This document shows positions 17,784 to 27,092 of a stretch of DNA of 64,000 nt, one piece after another. The notes beneath the pieces are model-generated. The model saw only the letters and a list, made by a program, of their open reading frames with translations, did not search any database and was not told the DNA's origin. The position numbers and the translations under genes were made by a program. Source of the DNA: Arthrobacter sp. E3. Its GTDB lineage: Bacteria > Actinomycetota > Actinomycetes > Actinomycetales > Micrococcaceae. The stretch is from contig NZ_JAFMPX010000003.1 of the NCBI RefSeq assembly GCF_017353415.1, forward strand, positions 114,766 through 178,765. Reading direction: 5' to 3'. Numbering within the stretch: position 1 is the stretch's first letter; each line of letters opens with the position of its first letter.

Positions 17784-19919
17784 TCTGCTAGCGCTGATCC
17801 TAGATCACCGTTCCTAAACGATGTACCACTAGGGCTTCGAAAGCACACCTCCATGGATACGATGAAGAAGGTATTTTCTTAGCCTGGCTCCCTCATTCTG
17901 AGCCTGAAATCGCAGTCTGAATCTAAATCGCACTCAAAATGCACTACAGCGAGCAGCTCAGTCCCCATTTAGACCCTTTGGGCGCTATTGGTGGGGCTCC
18001 AACATGTGTGACGCCAGACGGTAAATAGATGTTCGTTGTCTTGCATGTGGCGACTAGTCGGTCAGCATTCCACCAGCGACAAATATATAGGTGGTTACAG
18101 CCTGAACTTTTCGCCGTGCCAACTGCTGCCCTCTTTGTTGGGTTTAGGCTGTGATCGCAAAACCTCTGGCTATGGTCGATGTCCTTTCCATAAGCGCCTA
18201 ACTACCCCCTGTCCGTCTTCCAAGGCGGCTTGCATCCGCATCGCATTACGCATGTCCCCTATGTTGGTCGCACACGGTGTCCCGTGGGGCATATGTGTCG
18301 CGCGCCGCATTATTTGGTGATGGGGGTCATCCTGGATGACTATATTCGCTCTGGGGTCTAGTTTTCATTGGATAGGAAAGCGTGAAGACCAAACCTACTA
18401 TTCCTGCCGAAGCCTAAGATTTTTTGCAATATGGGTGGCAGCGTATTTTTTACGGCCCTCTCGGTGGGTACTATATCCGTTGCCTGTCGTTGCTGATTCC
18501 ACACGAAGTGGTACTTTCCCACCGGCAGGCCTGACAGACGAAGGTATTAGCATGCACGGTGATCTGGCGAACAAGAGCGGACAAGCTGTTAATCGTGGGC
18601 ACCGTGGAGGAACCCGAGGTAACCTTCCGGGCAGTGCAGACAGCATGCCCAAAGTTCAAGGCGCGATTGCGCCCTCACTGGAATGCCCGCAACTGGACCG
18701 TGCGCGGCTTCGACGAATCACAGTTTCACATGCGTTCACGGCACGTCCGCAGTTCCAGCTGCTGTCACACCCAGGTACTGCTGCCAGGGCGCTGTCGGTG
18801 CGAAGTTTCTACGCTGTGGAGTTCATCCGGACCAAACTGGCGTCCAAGGCTGCCGGCAACAGCCACCACACCGTCGCTCTAGAGCTGGGGCACCCCTTCT
18901 CGCCGATGCAGCATCACCTACCGGCACCCAGTGACCACTGATCCGAAGTTTTAGGCCGCGAAGGGGCACTTCACGCGAGGTAAACCACACAGGTTGCCAC
19001 TCCTCGCCCAAGGGGTGAGACGACCGTACCCTACCTTGTCCTGTCATACCCGAAACAGATATCCCATGATGACGACGGGAACGAGGCTGCCTATGTTCGC
19101 GGCAGCATACCGATCACATCTTCATGATGACGAACAAACCCACCAATCTCATCGTCCACTATGAGCGACGTTTGACAGGCCGCCCTTATTCGCCCCGAAA
19201 AGCTCTCCGTATTCTCTGCAGTCCTATCCGCTGAAAGAGCATGCCGTCGACTGTTTCCCCGTGACGGCACAATAGTTGGATCGTTGTTGTACCTCATGCC
19301 CTAGCCTGCCTGACTGAGATGGTGGGCAGACACGCAAAAGCACTGCATGTATTCCCGACAAGCAAAGACAAACCTTCCCCCGGCTAGGCTAAAAGATCGC
19401 CCCTCGGTGCTTACCCTCGAGCTGGCCACGCTGCGAGCTTGGCCATCGGTGGTGGATCCGTGTAGTCGATCAAAGGATAGTCGTCCCGATGTTATCCTCA
19501 AGCATGAACAAGAAGAAGTCTCAAGCAGCCCTGGTGGGTCACGACAGAAACGTCATATTTGACTAGGAGACAACTCTTTCCGTGCTCCATACTTTGATGC
19601 GAAAAGGCCTGGGATCTCAGCCAGCCTTGAAAACAAGGCCGACGGCAGAATGTGTGCCCTCACGGATCCTTGACCATTCGATAACGGAACATCCAATGCC
19701 TATCAATAGTGCTGTGGGAGGTCTTGTTTCACGTGAAACACAAAGTTTTCCATTGTGCTTACTCCTGCTCTCATCTACACGGATGGCCTACCTCTCATCT
19801 GGCAGAGTCATACCTACGCTTGTTTAAGCTGCGCTTCCACTTGAATCGTGGAAACCCCCATCTTCGCCTTCGCTGGTTCAGACATGACACGTATGACCTC
19901 CTAATACGTTCGGAATAGA
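17784..19919. other. Gene-poor stretch with parS site 3
   Basis: About 2.1 kb without a supported gene. A plus-strand frame at 18336-18941 and an overlapping one at 18559-18882 are long but compositionally irregular and match no family I know. They may be remains of a mobile element. The only confident feature is the parS site at 19725-19740. Confidence 0.6.
19725..19740. promoter_or_regulatory. parS: parS centromere site 3
   Basis: Exact TGTTTCACGTGAAACA in non-coding DNA, about 1.9 kb from the downstream (3') end of parB. Confidence 0.95.
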
Positions 19920-20286
19920 GTCTCACGGATGGAATCTTCAGATTCGATGACAATTACAGAGACTCTTCACTACTCGAGCACATCGTCCAGTGGTATTTCC
20001 GTGCGCTGTCGTTCCGTGCGCTACCGAATCTTGATCTTCTTGGTACTGGCCATGAAATTCTCGAGCTTCCTCACTGACGGACTATTCTATTCATCGAGTC
20101 GGCCGGTTCGCCCCACATTCTGATAAGCAACTCACACCAGAAGGATCCATTCTTCGCATTCTCGCTCTGCTACCTAGGGATGGGTGTGTATGTGACGTCC
20201 TCGATTTCAATGATGCTGCGCTGGCAACTCTGGAGCGCCAAGGGTTCAACTTCAAACGCTATTTAGGCATTGATTTAGGCAGATAG
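19920..20286 (+). pseudogene. Relic of an unidentified gene, 3' end
   Basis: Two adjoining frames look protein-like. One (from about 19930) reads DGIFRFDDNYRDSSLLEH and stops near 20070. The next (about 20100-20286) reads TPEGSILRILALLPRDG, then DVLDFNDAALATLERQGF and ends YLGIDLGR with TAG at 20284-20286. A strong hairpin begins at the next base, as expected for a genuine gene end. The second part faintly recalls the start of a class I methyltransferase fold (acidic strand end in GIDLG), but key glycines are absent. No start codon or ribosome-binding site can be supported. Confidence 0.35.
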
Positions 20287-20318
20287 CTGGCGACCCTGGA
20301 CTGTTCCAGGGTCGCCAG
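20287..20318 (+). terminator. Terminator hairpin after the relic gene
   Basis: Perfect 14-base stem (CTGGCGACCCTGGA at 20287-20300 with its complement at 20305-20318) and a four-base CTGT loop, directly after the stop codon at 20284-20286. Confidence 0.75.
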
Positions 20319-21570
20319 AACCTAAGCAGCATCAACAAGCCCTGTGTGTCCATCTCGCGGCCTCCTATCCCGCCCGTGGCCATCGACCTACCGGATACCA
20401 TATGACTCGTTGAGCAGGCAGCGGGGCAAACTTAAACACAACGCTCATAGTCTTCCAAACAGTTGCTTAGCGAAATCCTTAGGGTTCTGTTAGGACACAA
20501 ATGAGCGAGTGATGTTACGGACTCCCTCCTACTAATGGCAAACCGTCTTTAGACAATCAAGACAATAGGCTATCCACACATTGAGGGCACCAGGCACCTA
20601 AGGAGTCAGGTGCTCCCTAATCTTCTGGGCCAAGAATGAGCTACTTCTGCACCAAGCACACAGACGTTCCATGCTCGGCAACCCAGCAACAAGATTCATT
20701 TGGCCTGGATCAACGTTGCTATATCGGATCATCGCAAGTCCCTTCATGATTCCTCTGAGATGAGTCGGTACGGTATCAGGGCGATATATCTGAAGAATTG
20801 GGCCAATCAGTGACACACCTAATATGGCACTTTTGCTGTATCAGAGACGATGACTACGTCTCTTCCTTTGTTCTCGTTCAACTCTCCGCTTGACCGAAAT
20901 CGTGACACTTTTCCGGAAGCTTACACGGAGTATTGCCACTCAACGCGACCTAGGGTGAGCGCACGGACTTATGCTTTCCTCTACAGAATGGAGTGTTCCA
21001 ATTTCTGACTCGGTTCTCCCAACAGGAGGTCATGCTGATGCTAATGGAGGACTCAGACCCAGAGGACTGCACAGTATTCTAGTCCCAGTGTTTTCGCCGA
21101 ATCTTAACCACGAACTTTTTCCAGACTGACAGTCCTAGTAATACGTCCCCTGTTCCCAGCTTCATACTGATCAGGAAGTGGACTGCTGCCCAGTTTCTAT
21201 CCAATTCTGAGCAGCTAGTCCAGAGTGACTCAATACATGCCCGGTGTCTCCACAAGGAGCTATTTGGATCTTTTGAATTACGCCGCCTAGCCTACCAGCG
21301 GTAGCTTTTACTCCTGGTACGGACCTCGCTGCCCATGAATCCGGAATCGCTGGTGCCGGAAGTAGATATACAAAGTCTTACAGGAATCACGAGCTCCGGT
21401 GCGACCCACTCGCCGGCTTCGCTGAACCCTAATCGGTCCATCTTGTTTCACGTGAAACATTACGCACCAATGCTGGGACCGATAATATGTACATGAAATT
21501 GGGTGGTCAAGACTTTACTCTGTCACGACTATTGCCCTTACAATGATTCCTGAAGAAAACACTCTAACGA
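20319..21570. other. Gene-poor stretch before parB, with parS site 4
   Basis: About 1.25 kb with no supported gene on either strand. A minus-strand frame at 20598-20816 matches nothing recognisable. It ends at the palindrome that follows parB and contains parS at 21444-21459. Confidence 0.65.
21444..21459. promoter_or_regulatory. parS: parS centromere site 4
   Basis: Exact TGTTTCACGTGAAACA, 160 bases beyond the parB stop. Confidence 0.95.
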
Positions 21571-21608
21571 ACTATCGGCTGTGTTTCACGTGAAACACAG
21601 CCGATAGT
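21571..21608. promoter_or_regulatory. parS: parS centromere site 5 inside a 38-bp perfect palindrome (probable parB terminator)
   Basis: The exact parS at 21582-21597 is extended on both sides by 11 perfectly paired bases (ACTATCGGCTG on the left, its complement on the right). The full palindrome spans 21571-21608 and ends 12 bases from the parB stop at 21621. As RNA it could fold into a 19-pair hairpin with a tight tip, so the same DNA may act as ParB-binding site and as terminator for the parA-parB transcript. The dual role is inference. Confidence 0.85.
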
Positions 21609-21620
21609 AAGATACTAAAA

Positions 21621-22634
21621 CTAGCTACCGCCTGGACTCAAAACATCCATGATCCGATTTAGATCTTCAACGGACGCGAATTCGATGCTTACCTTGCCCT
21701 TACGAGCTCCAAGCGAGATCTTAACATTCGTATCCAATCGGTCAGCCAACGTACCAGCCAGAAAATCCAGTCTTTCGTGGCGGGGACTGGGCGTCTTACT
21801 GCCAGGCTTATGCCCTGGAACCGGTATATGGTAGAGCTGAACGGCTTCCTCTGTTGCTCTTACAGACATGCCTTCAGCAACAATCTTCTGAGCCAGCAGC
21901 TCCATTGCATCGGAATCGGGCAATGCCAATAGTGCACGCGCGTGCCCCGCCGACAAAACGCCGGCAGCAACTCTTCGTTGAACGACTGGTGGCAGTTTCA
22001 AAAGGCGCAGTGTGTTGGAGACCTGCGGCCGCGAGCGTCCAATTTTGTCCGCAAGCTGTTCGTGTGTTGTCCCGAAATCCTCCAACAGTTGCTGGTAAGC
22101 AGCAGCCTCTTCAAGTGGATTCAGCTGACTGCGGTGCAAGTTCTCCAATAGCGCATCGCGGAGAAGATTGTCGTCCGTCGTTTCACGAACAATTACGGGG
22201 ATAGTCTCAAGTCCGGCGGCTTGGCTTGCTCGCCATCGACGCTCGCCCATGACCAGTTCGTAAGGCTGATCGCCAATCTCCGTTGATTCTCGAACAACGA
22301 TGGGCTGCAGAATACCGATTTCTCGTACTGAATGTACGAGTTCTGCCATTTCGTCTTCGTCGAAAACTGTTCGTGGCTGTTTTCGGTTTGGATGAATCTG
22401 CCCCACAGGAAGTTCCATGAACCTCGCTCCAGGTACCTCTACAAGTTCCGGTGGTACATCGACAACCACCTTTTTCTCCTGTTGCGCAGAGCTTACACTG
22501 GGCTTACGTCCTTTGGGCTCGGGAAAAAACAAATCAACCGGTCGTGTTGGCTGAGAAGAACCAGACTCGTCTCCTGAAGAATTGGGAATCAAAGCACCCA
22601 AACCACGACCAAGTCCCCTGCGCTTATCAGTCAT
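21621..22634 (-). CDS. parB: Chromosome partitioning protein ParB
   Basis: CTP-dependent DNA clamp that loads at parS and spreads to form the segregation complex. The 337 residues include a conserved N-terminal KRRGLGRGLGALI motif (ParA-stimulating), the CTP/arginine-patch motif GERRWR at residues 130-135, a helix-turn-helix near residues 190-215 (HEQLADKIGRSRPQVSNTL), and a C-terminal dimerisation domain. Its targets are the six parS sites in this window. The start lies 88 bases after the parA stop, so the two genes are probably co-transcribed. Confidence 0.97.
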   Translation of the reverse strand: MTDKRRGLGRGLGALIPNSSGDESGSSQPTRPVDLFFPEPKGRKPSVSSAQQEKKVVVDVPPELVEVPGARFMELPVGQIHPNRKQPRTVFDEDEMAELVHSVREIGILQPIVVRESTEIGDQPYELVMGERRWRASQAAGLETIPVIVRETTDDNLLRDALLENLHRSQLNPLEEAAAYQQLLEDFGTTHEQLADKIGRSRPQVSNTLRLLKLPPVVQRRVAAGVLSAGHARALLALPDSDAMELLAQKIVAEGMSVRATEEAVQLYHIPVPGHKPGSKTPSPRHERLDFLAGTLADRLDTNVKISLGARKGKVSIEFASVEDLNRIMDVLSPGGS

Positions 22635-22722
22635 TGAGACATCCTCCGTTGAATGAACCCCACCAACGTCGGGTTCTGCTGATCATCATTGTAAATTTCA
22701 AAAGTACTCTACCCGTGACTTT

Positions 22723-23778
22723 CTAGGTACTGGGACGCTCTGCAAGCTCAGCGGCTGCCTCAAGGTACGATAAGGCTCCAGTAGATGAAGGGTCATACGT
22801 CATAACGGTCTGCTGATAGCTCGGTGCTTCGGAAATTCTGACAGAACGCGGAATCATCGCCTGGAGCACTTGCTTCGGAAAATGCTCTCTGACATCTGCA
22901 GCCACATGAGCCGCAAGATTCGTCCGTCCGTCGTACATGGTCAACAGAATAGTTGACATCACCAGATCGGAATTCAAGTGCTTTTGAATCATCTCGATAT
23001 TCTTTAAAAGCTGACTCAGGCCCTCTAGTGCATAGTACTCACATTGAATCGGGATCATAACTTCATTGGCCGCACAGAACGCATTAACCGTCAACAAACC
23101 AAGACTCGGGGGGCAATCAATGAATATGAAATCCAACCGTTCCTGGTTGTTCTGATCACGATGCTTCACATATGCATCAATGGCGCGACGAAGCCTTTGC
23201 TCGCGTGCCACGAGAGAAACGAGTTCTATCTCTGCACCCGCAAGATGGATAGTGGCAGGAACGCAGTACAATCTATCGATATCCGGGCATTCTGCGACGA
23301 CTTCAGCCATCGGTATATCATTAATCAGGACATCGTAGATGCTATCAATTTCAGCATGATGTGGAATGCCTAGGGCTGTAGAAGCATTTCCCTGGGGGTC
23401 AATGTCGATCACCAAGACGTTGAGTCCAGCAGAGGCTAAGGCTGCAGCAATATTTACAGTAGTCGTTGTCTTGCCAACGCCGCCCTTCTGATTGGCGACT
23501 GTCATCACTCGGGTCCTGATAGGGCTTGGAAGACTTCGCCCCAGCAACTTTTCGCGTCGCTTGGTTTCACTCACCAATTGGCTGGCAATTGGGCTGCCTG
23601 TGTCAAAATCATTGTCTAGAGCACCAACAGCCGGATCCTTGGTTTCACGTGAAACATTACTGGCTTTCGTGCGACCAGCTTGAACAACCACTTTAGGTTG
23701 ACTTGAGGTACTAGAACGCGCCGACCCCAACGACATGAACGGAGGTATCCGTTGCGAAGCTGCTTCGCTACTGGTCAC
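22723..23778 (-). CDS. parA: Chromosome partitioning ATPase ParA (Soj family)
   Basis: Walker-type ATPase that moves ParB-parS complexes along the nucleoid. It has 351 residues with a ~90-residue, low-complexity N-terminal extension before the ATPase domain. The deviant Walker A KGGVGKT is at residues 98-104, Walker A' VIDIDPQGN near 130, and Walker B FIFIDCPPSLG near 210. A near-perfect parS lies within the coding DNA at residues 41-46. If the true start were downstream, the extension would be shorter, but ATG at 23778 keeps the frame open and no better start was obvious. Confidence 0.95.
   Translation of the reverse strand: MTSSEAASQRIPPFMSLGSARSSTSSQPKVVVQAGRTKASNVSRETKDPAVGALDNDFDTGSPIASQLVSETKRREKLLGRSLPSPIRTRVMTVANQKGGVGKTTTTVNIAAALASAGLNVLVIDIDPQGNASTALGIPHHAEIDSIYDVLINDIPMAEVVAECPDIDRLYCVPATIHLAGAEIELVSLVAREQRLRRAIDAYVKHRDQNNQERLDFIFIDCPPSLGLLTVNAFCAANEVMIPIQCEYYALEGLSQLLKNIEMIQKHLNSDLVMSTILLTMYDGRTNLAAHVAADVREHFPKQVLQAMIPRSVRISEAPSYQQTVMTYDPSSTGALSYLEAAAELAERPST
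23641..23656. promoter_or_regulatory. parS: parS centromere site 6, inside parA coding sequence
   Basis: GGTTTCACGTGAAACA differs from consensus only in the first base. On the coding strand it encodes residues 41-46 of ParA (NVSRET). It is the site nearest oriC, about 4 kb from dnaA. Confidence 0.9.
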
Positions 23779-23858
23779 GCTGACACTCTCACTTTCCTAT
23801 GGCGATGGTTGCCAACCTCTAGCCTATCGGTTCAAACCCACACCAGTGGTGCTCAGCG

Positions 23859-24491
23859 CTACTTCACCCTTACACGGACCACGGTTGTAGGTTCCTCCAA
23901 AACATCCTGTCCAACTGTGAGCACCTCGGTGCTCACGCCACCAAGTTTCTTCAGCGTCTTCGCTGCCTTGCCAATTTCTTCCTTGGCACTCCGCCCCTTT
24001 ATTGCCAGCAGTTCCCCTTGCCCCCCCAGGAGCGGAATGGTGAGCGGGGCGAGGGTGTTCAGCGCCGAGACTGCACGTGCTGTCACGACGCTGCATTCGA
24101 CTTTGCCAATAGCAGCTTCCGCACGGGAACGCACAATTTCCACATTAGAAAGACCTAGATCCATGACCACCTCCTCAAGCCAGACAACCCGGCGTTCCAA
24201 AGGCTCAATGAGTGTCAGGTAAAGATCAGGCCGAGCAATTGCCAGACACAGACCCGGCAAGCCGGCTCCACTACCCACATCGGCAACCTTCACGCCGTCG
24301 TCAATCAACTCAGCAACCACGGCACAGTTCAAGACGTGGCGACTCCACAAGCGTGGAACTTCCCTAGGACCGATCAAGCCGCGTTCAATGCCCGACGTTG
24401 CCAAGTGCTCCACATAGCGTTTGGCCAGATCAAGGCGATCGCCAAAAATATGTGCCGCGGCAACGGCCTCTTGCGCCGTAAGTTCCACCAC
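23859..24491 (-). CDS. rsmG: 16S rRNA (guanine-N7) methyltransferase RsmG (GidB)
   Basis: Methylates N7 of a conserved guanine in the 530 loop of 16S rRNA using S-adenosylmethionine. The 210-residue product shows the SAM-binding glycine motif VADVGSGAGLPGL near residue 70 and the ERRVVWLEEV segment typical of GidB. Loss of this gene is known to give low-level streptomycin resistance in other bacteria. It follows khpB in the conserved rpmH-rnpA-yidD-yidC-khpB-rsmG-parAB order. Confidence 0.95.
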   Translation of the reverse strand: MVELTAQEAVAAAHIFGDRLDLAKRYVEHLATSGIERGLIGPREVPRLWSRHVLNCAVVAELIDDGVKVADVGSGAGLPGLCLAIARPDLYLTLIEPLERRVVWLEEVVMDLGLSNVEIVRSRAEAAIGKVECSVVTARAVSALNTLAPLTIPLLGGQGELLAIKGRSAKEEIGKAAKTLKKLGGVSTEVLTVGQDVLEEPTTVVRVRVK

Positions 24492-24576
24492 TGTTTATGT
24501 CCTCTAAGATTCGGTTTCCGGCCACTCCCGTCAGGCGGCAGCCGGCACCATTCGTAAACCTTCTTTACAGCCACCC

Positions 24577-25104
24577 CTAGTGGGCAGCGGTCACCACAAT
24601 GTGGCGTTTGGAGCCTTCGCCCTCTGATTCGGATTCGAGTCCCAATTCAGCAATCGCGTCGTGCACAATCTTGCGTTCGTATGCTCCCATGGGAACAAGC
24701 GCAACCGATTCGCTTCCTGATTTGATCTGTTCTGCAGCGTCTTGGGCAATGGTGGCAAGCTCCACGCTGCGGCGGTCACGGTACCCGGAAATGTCCAGTA
24801 CCAATCGAGAACGGCTGTCGGTAGCAGAAAGGACACTCAAGCGTGTCAGCTCCTGCAGGGCTTCCAGCACTTCGCCGTCCTGGCCAACAAGACCTTGCAG
24901 CACATCGGATTCCTCGTCAGCAACGATGGAAATATAGGTGCGACCATTGCGTACTTCAATGTCAATATCGCCATCGATATCGGCAATGTCTAGGAGTTCC
25001 TCCAGGTAGTCAGCTGCGATGTCACCTTCTTCTTCCAAGCGGCTGGCACCTGAGCCTGCAGGGACGGGTGCTTCTTCAGGGACAATCGGCGTTTCTTCAG
25101 GCAT
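24577..25104 (-). CDS. khpB: RNA-binding protein KhpB/Jag (KH-R3H)
   Basis: Single-stranded nucleic-acid-binding protein linked to cell elongation and envelope control in Gram-positive bacteria. The 175 residues comprise an acidic N-terminus, a KH-like domain (GLVGQDGEVLEALQELT, about residues 72-88), and a C-terminal R3H motif in YERKIVHDAIAE. The start ATG overlaps the yidC stop by one base (TAATG), indicating coupled translation. Confidence 0.93.
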   Translation of the reverse strand: MPEETPIVPEEAPVPAGSGASRLEEEGDIAADYLEELLDIADIDGDIDIEVRNGRTYISIVADEESDVLQGLVGQDGEVLEALQELTRLSVLSATDSRSRLVLDISGYRDRRSVELATIAQDAAEQIKSGSESVALVPMGAYERKIVHDAIAELGLESESEGEGSKRHIVVTAAH

Positions 25105-26069
25105 TATTTTTTCTTCCTGTTCTTGCGTTGTGGCTGGCTCCGCTGGCCCTTGGGGTCAGGAATCTCTTCGATCACTTCTGCTTCGACCTTCTTCTTTGAA
25201 GCACCTAGAAGAGGCAGACCCTTGGCCTCGCGACGCTTCTGGTACTCCTTGTAAGCAGGCGATCCGGGGGTAGGCATCCTCCGAATTACGAAGAACTGCT
25301 GTCCCATGGTCCACAAGTTGGTGGTTGTCCAGTAGATCAGAACACCAATGGGGAAGTTAATACCGCCGATGCCGAACACGAGCGGAAGTACGTAAAGCAT
25401 CATCTTCTGCTGCTTCATGAACGGGCCCTGCATGGCTTCTTCAGACATGTTCTTGGACATAATCTGTTTCTGCGTGATGAACTGCGACGCGATCATCGCA
25501 ATGATCATGACGATCGACAACGTCGCAATGGCAATGGTCAGATTCCCACCCTGGAAGGAGGGCAGGAGTGCATCGGAGAGCTGAGCACCGAAGATGGTGG
25601 CATTGTCGAACTGAAGCACTTGCTGGGCACTCATGGCACCAATGGTGGTGCCCGTGCTGGCAGCCTTTGAAACCCCTGAAAGCACTTGGAACAGGGAGAA
25701 GAAGAACGGCATCTGAATCAGCATAGGCAAGCAAGCGGAGAACGGGTTGGTGCCGTGTTCCTTATAAAGCGCCATCTGTTCCTGGCCCATGGCCTGGCGG
25801 GACAGCTGGTCTGTCTTGCCCTTGTACTTGGCTTGCAACTTCTTCATGTCCGGCTGCAGTGCCTGCATACCGCGCTGCGCCTTGATCTGCTTCACAAAAA
25901 CAGGAATCAAAGCGGCACGGATCACCAGCACCAGCCCAATGATGGACAGGGTCCAGGTAACACCGGAAACTGGATCCATTCCCAGGAAACTCAGCACATC
26001 ATGGAAGGTAACCATGATCCACGAGACGACCCACTTGAAGGGGAACAGAATTGTATTGAAGAAGCCCAT
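25104..26069 (-). CDS. yidC: Membrane protein insertase YidC
   Basis: Inserts membrane proteins with or without SecYEG. The 321 residues lack the large periplasmic domain of Gram-negative YidC, as expected for Gram-positive types. An N-terminal membrane segment (LSIIGLVLVIRAALIPVFV) is followed by a charged cytoplasmic hairpin with the ALQPDMKKLQAKYKGK motif, then further membrane helices, and a basic tail ending QPQRKNRKKK that could contact the ribosome. It lies between yidD and khpB. Confidence 0.95.
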   Translation of the reverse strand: MGFFNTILFPFKWVVSWIMVTFHDVLSFLGMDPVSGVTWTLSIIGLVLVIRAALIPVFVKQIKAQRGMQALQPDMKKLQAKYKGKTDQLSRQAMGQEQMALYKEHGTNPFSACLPMLIQMPFFFSLFQVLSGVSKAASTGTTIGAMSAQQVLQFDNATIFGAQLSDALLPSFQGGNLTIAIATLSIVMIIAMIASQFITQKQIMSKNMSEEAMQGPFMKQQKMMLYVLPLVFGIGGINFPIGVLIYWTTTNLWTMGQQFFVIRRMPTPGSPAYKEYQKRREAKGLPLLGASKKKVEAEVIEEIPDPKGQRSQPQRKNRKKK

Positions 26070-26087
26070 ATTTCTTTATCTATCTCC

Positions 26088-26483
26088 TCAAGCCGCGTCG
26101 CGACTTTGTGTTTCCTGCTGCTTAGCCAGAAATACAACTGGGTGGTTCAGTTGGACAATCAGGGGCACAGTGGAAGGATCATCCCAATTGGAGTCAGCCG
26201 GCGTGGGAACAGGGTCCAAGCCTCCTGCGCTCCAAGGATGGCAGCGCACAACTCTGCGCGAAGCCAACCACGTGCCCTTGATGGCGCCATGAACAGTCAC
26301 AGCTTCCAAAGCATAAGCCGAACATGACGGAAAAAACCGGCACACCTGTCCATATATGGGAGAGATGACGCGCCGGTACAGTTTCAAAACGATAATAAGT
26401 ATGTTGCGAGGAAGATGCCAAAGGAAAAGCACGACGACGTTAGGCCATTTGGGTGCATGCCGTTGGGTTTGTGAGGGGCTCAC
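26088..26483 (-). CDS. yidD: Membrane protein insertion efficiency factor YidD
   Basis: Small membrane-associated protein that helps YidC-dependent insertion. The 131 residues contain the diagnostic YRRVISPIYGQVCRFFPSCSAYALEAV core and the RRVVRCHPWSAGGLDPVP region. The frame extends at both ends beyond the ~80-residue conserved core. Its ATG overlaps the rnpA stop by four bases. Confidence 0.93.
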   Translation of the reverse strand: MSPSQTQRHAPKWPNVVVLFLWHLPRNILIIVLKLYRRVISPIYGQVCRFFPSCSAYALEAVTVHGAIKGTWLASRRVVRCHPWSAGGLDPVPTPADSNWDDPSTVPLIVQLNHPVVFLAKQQETQSRDAA

Positions 26484-26899
26484 AAAGCATCATCTCCTTT
26501 AGAAACGCGAACCTTACCTACTGCGGGTGTCAACAGCGAAGCATCCTCCACTTTTCTCTCCATACGGGATGAAGCAGTGGAAAACGCCTTGCGGTAGTCC
26601 GTGAGTAATTCACTGAAGGAAGCACGTGCAGAGACAGGCAGAGCCCGCACCACAACATTGATTCCATGGGGTTGCTGCTTAATTGTTTCAACAACAATCT
26701 CCCGCAATCTCCTTTTAACGAGATTCCGAGTTACAGCGTTCCCAACAGTCTTCGCCACGATGAACCCGATTTTGCTAGGTTCATCCGAAGAAGTGGACAC
26801 CACATATAACACTAAGTTCCGGCGTCCATTGCGGACGCCGGAACGAACAGTATGTGAGAAGTTGGCGGAAGTCCGCATTCTATTCTTGGTGGCTAGCAC
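26480..26899 (-). CDS. rnpA: Ribonuclease P protein component
   Basis: Protein subunit of RNase P, which works with an RNA (not in this window) to mature the 5' ends of tRNAs. The 139-residue product opens with the MRTSANFSHTVRSG type N-terminus and has the RNR-type motif RNLVKRRLREIV near residue 60, preceded by VAKTVGNAVT. GTG at 26899 is the first start; the rpmH stop is 55 bases upstream. Confidence 0.95.
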   Translation of the reverse strand: MLATKNRMRTSANFSHTVRSGVRNGRRNLVLYVVSTSSDEPSKIGFIVAKTVGNAVTRNLVKRRLREIVVETIKQQPHGINVVVRALPVSARASFSELLTDYRKAFSTASSRMERKVEDASLLTPAVGKVRVSKGDDAL

Positions 26900-26954
26900 C
26901 GTGCGATCATCCGTTACTTCACTAAGGCTCGACGAATCGTCAAGCAGTTATTAT

Positions 26955-27092
26955 TTAGGCCGACAGCTCTACGCGACCCTTGGTGCGGCGCGCTGCCAGA
27001 ATGGCGCGGCCTGCACGGGTGCGCATGCGCAGACGGAAGCCGTGCTTCTTGGCACGACGGCGGTTGTTCGGCTGAAAAGTCCGCTTGCTCAC
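26955..27092 (-). CDS. rpmH: Ribosomal protein bL34
   Basis: Component of the large ribosomal subunit, 45 residues. It reads [18 protein letters not shown] at the start and ends [11 protein letters not shown], a full match to the family. Start is GTG at 27090-27092 on the minus strand and the stop complement is at 26955-26957. It heads the rpmH-rnpA-yidD-yidC-khpB operon and is divergent from dnaA across the upstream DnaA-box region. Confidence 0.97.
   Translation of the reverse strand: MSKRTFQPNNRRRAKKHGFRLRMRTRAGRAILAARRTKGRVELSA

Noticed and set aside
18336..18941. A 201-residue plus-strand frame
   Set aside because: No recognisable motif, no good ribosome-binding site, an overlapping frame equally long, and irregular composition. 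Not called as a gene.
6512..21620. Prophage or CRISPR interpretation of the gene-poor interval
   Set aside because: No phage structural genes, integrase-plus-attachment pair, or regularly spaced repeats were seen. The recombinases fit a transposon-like pair and the rest is IS debris.
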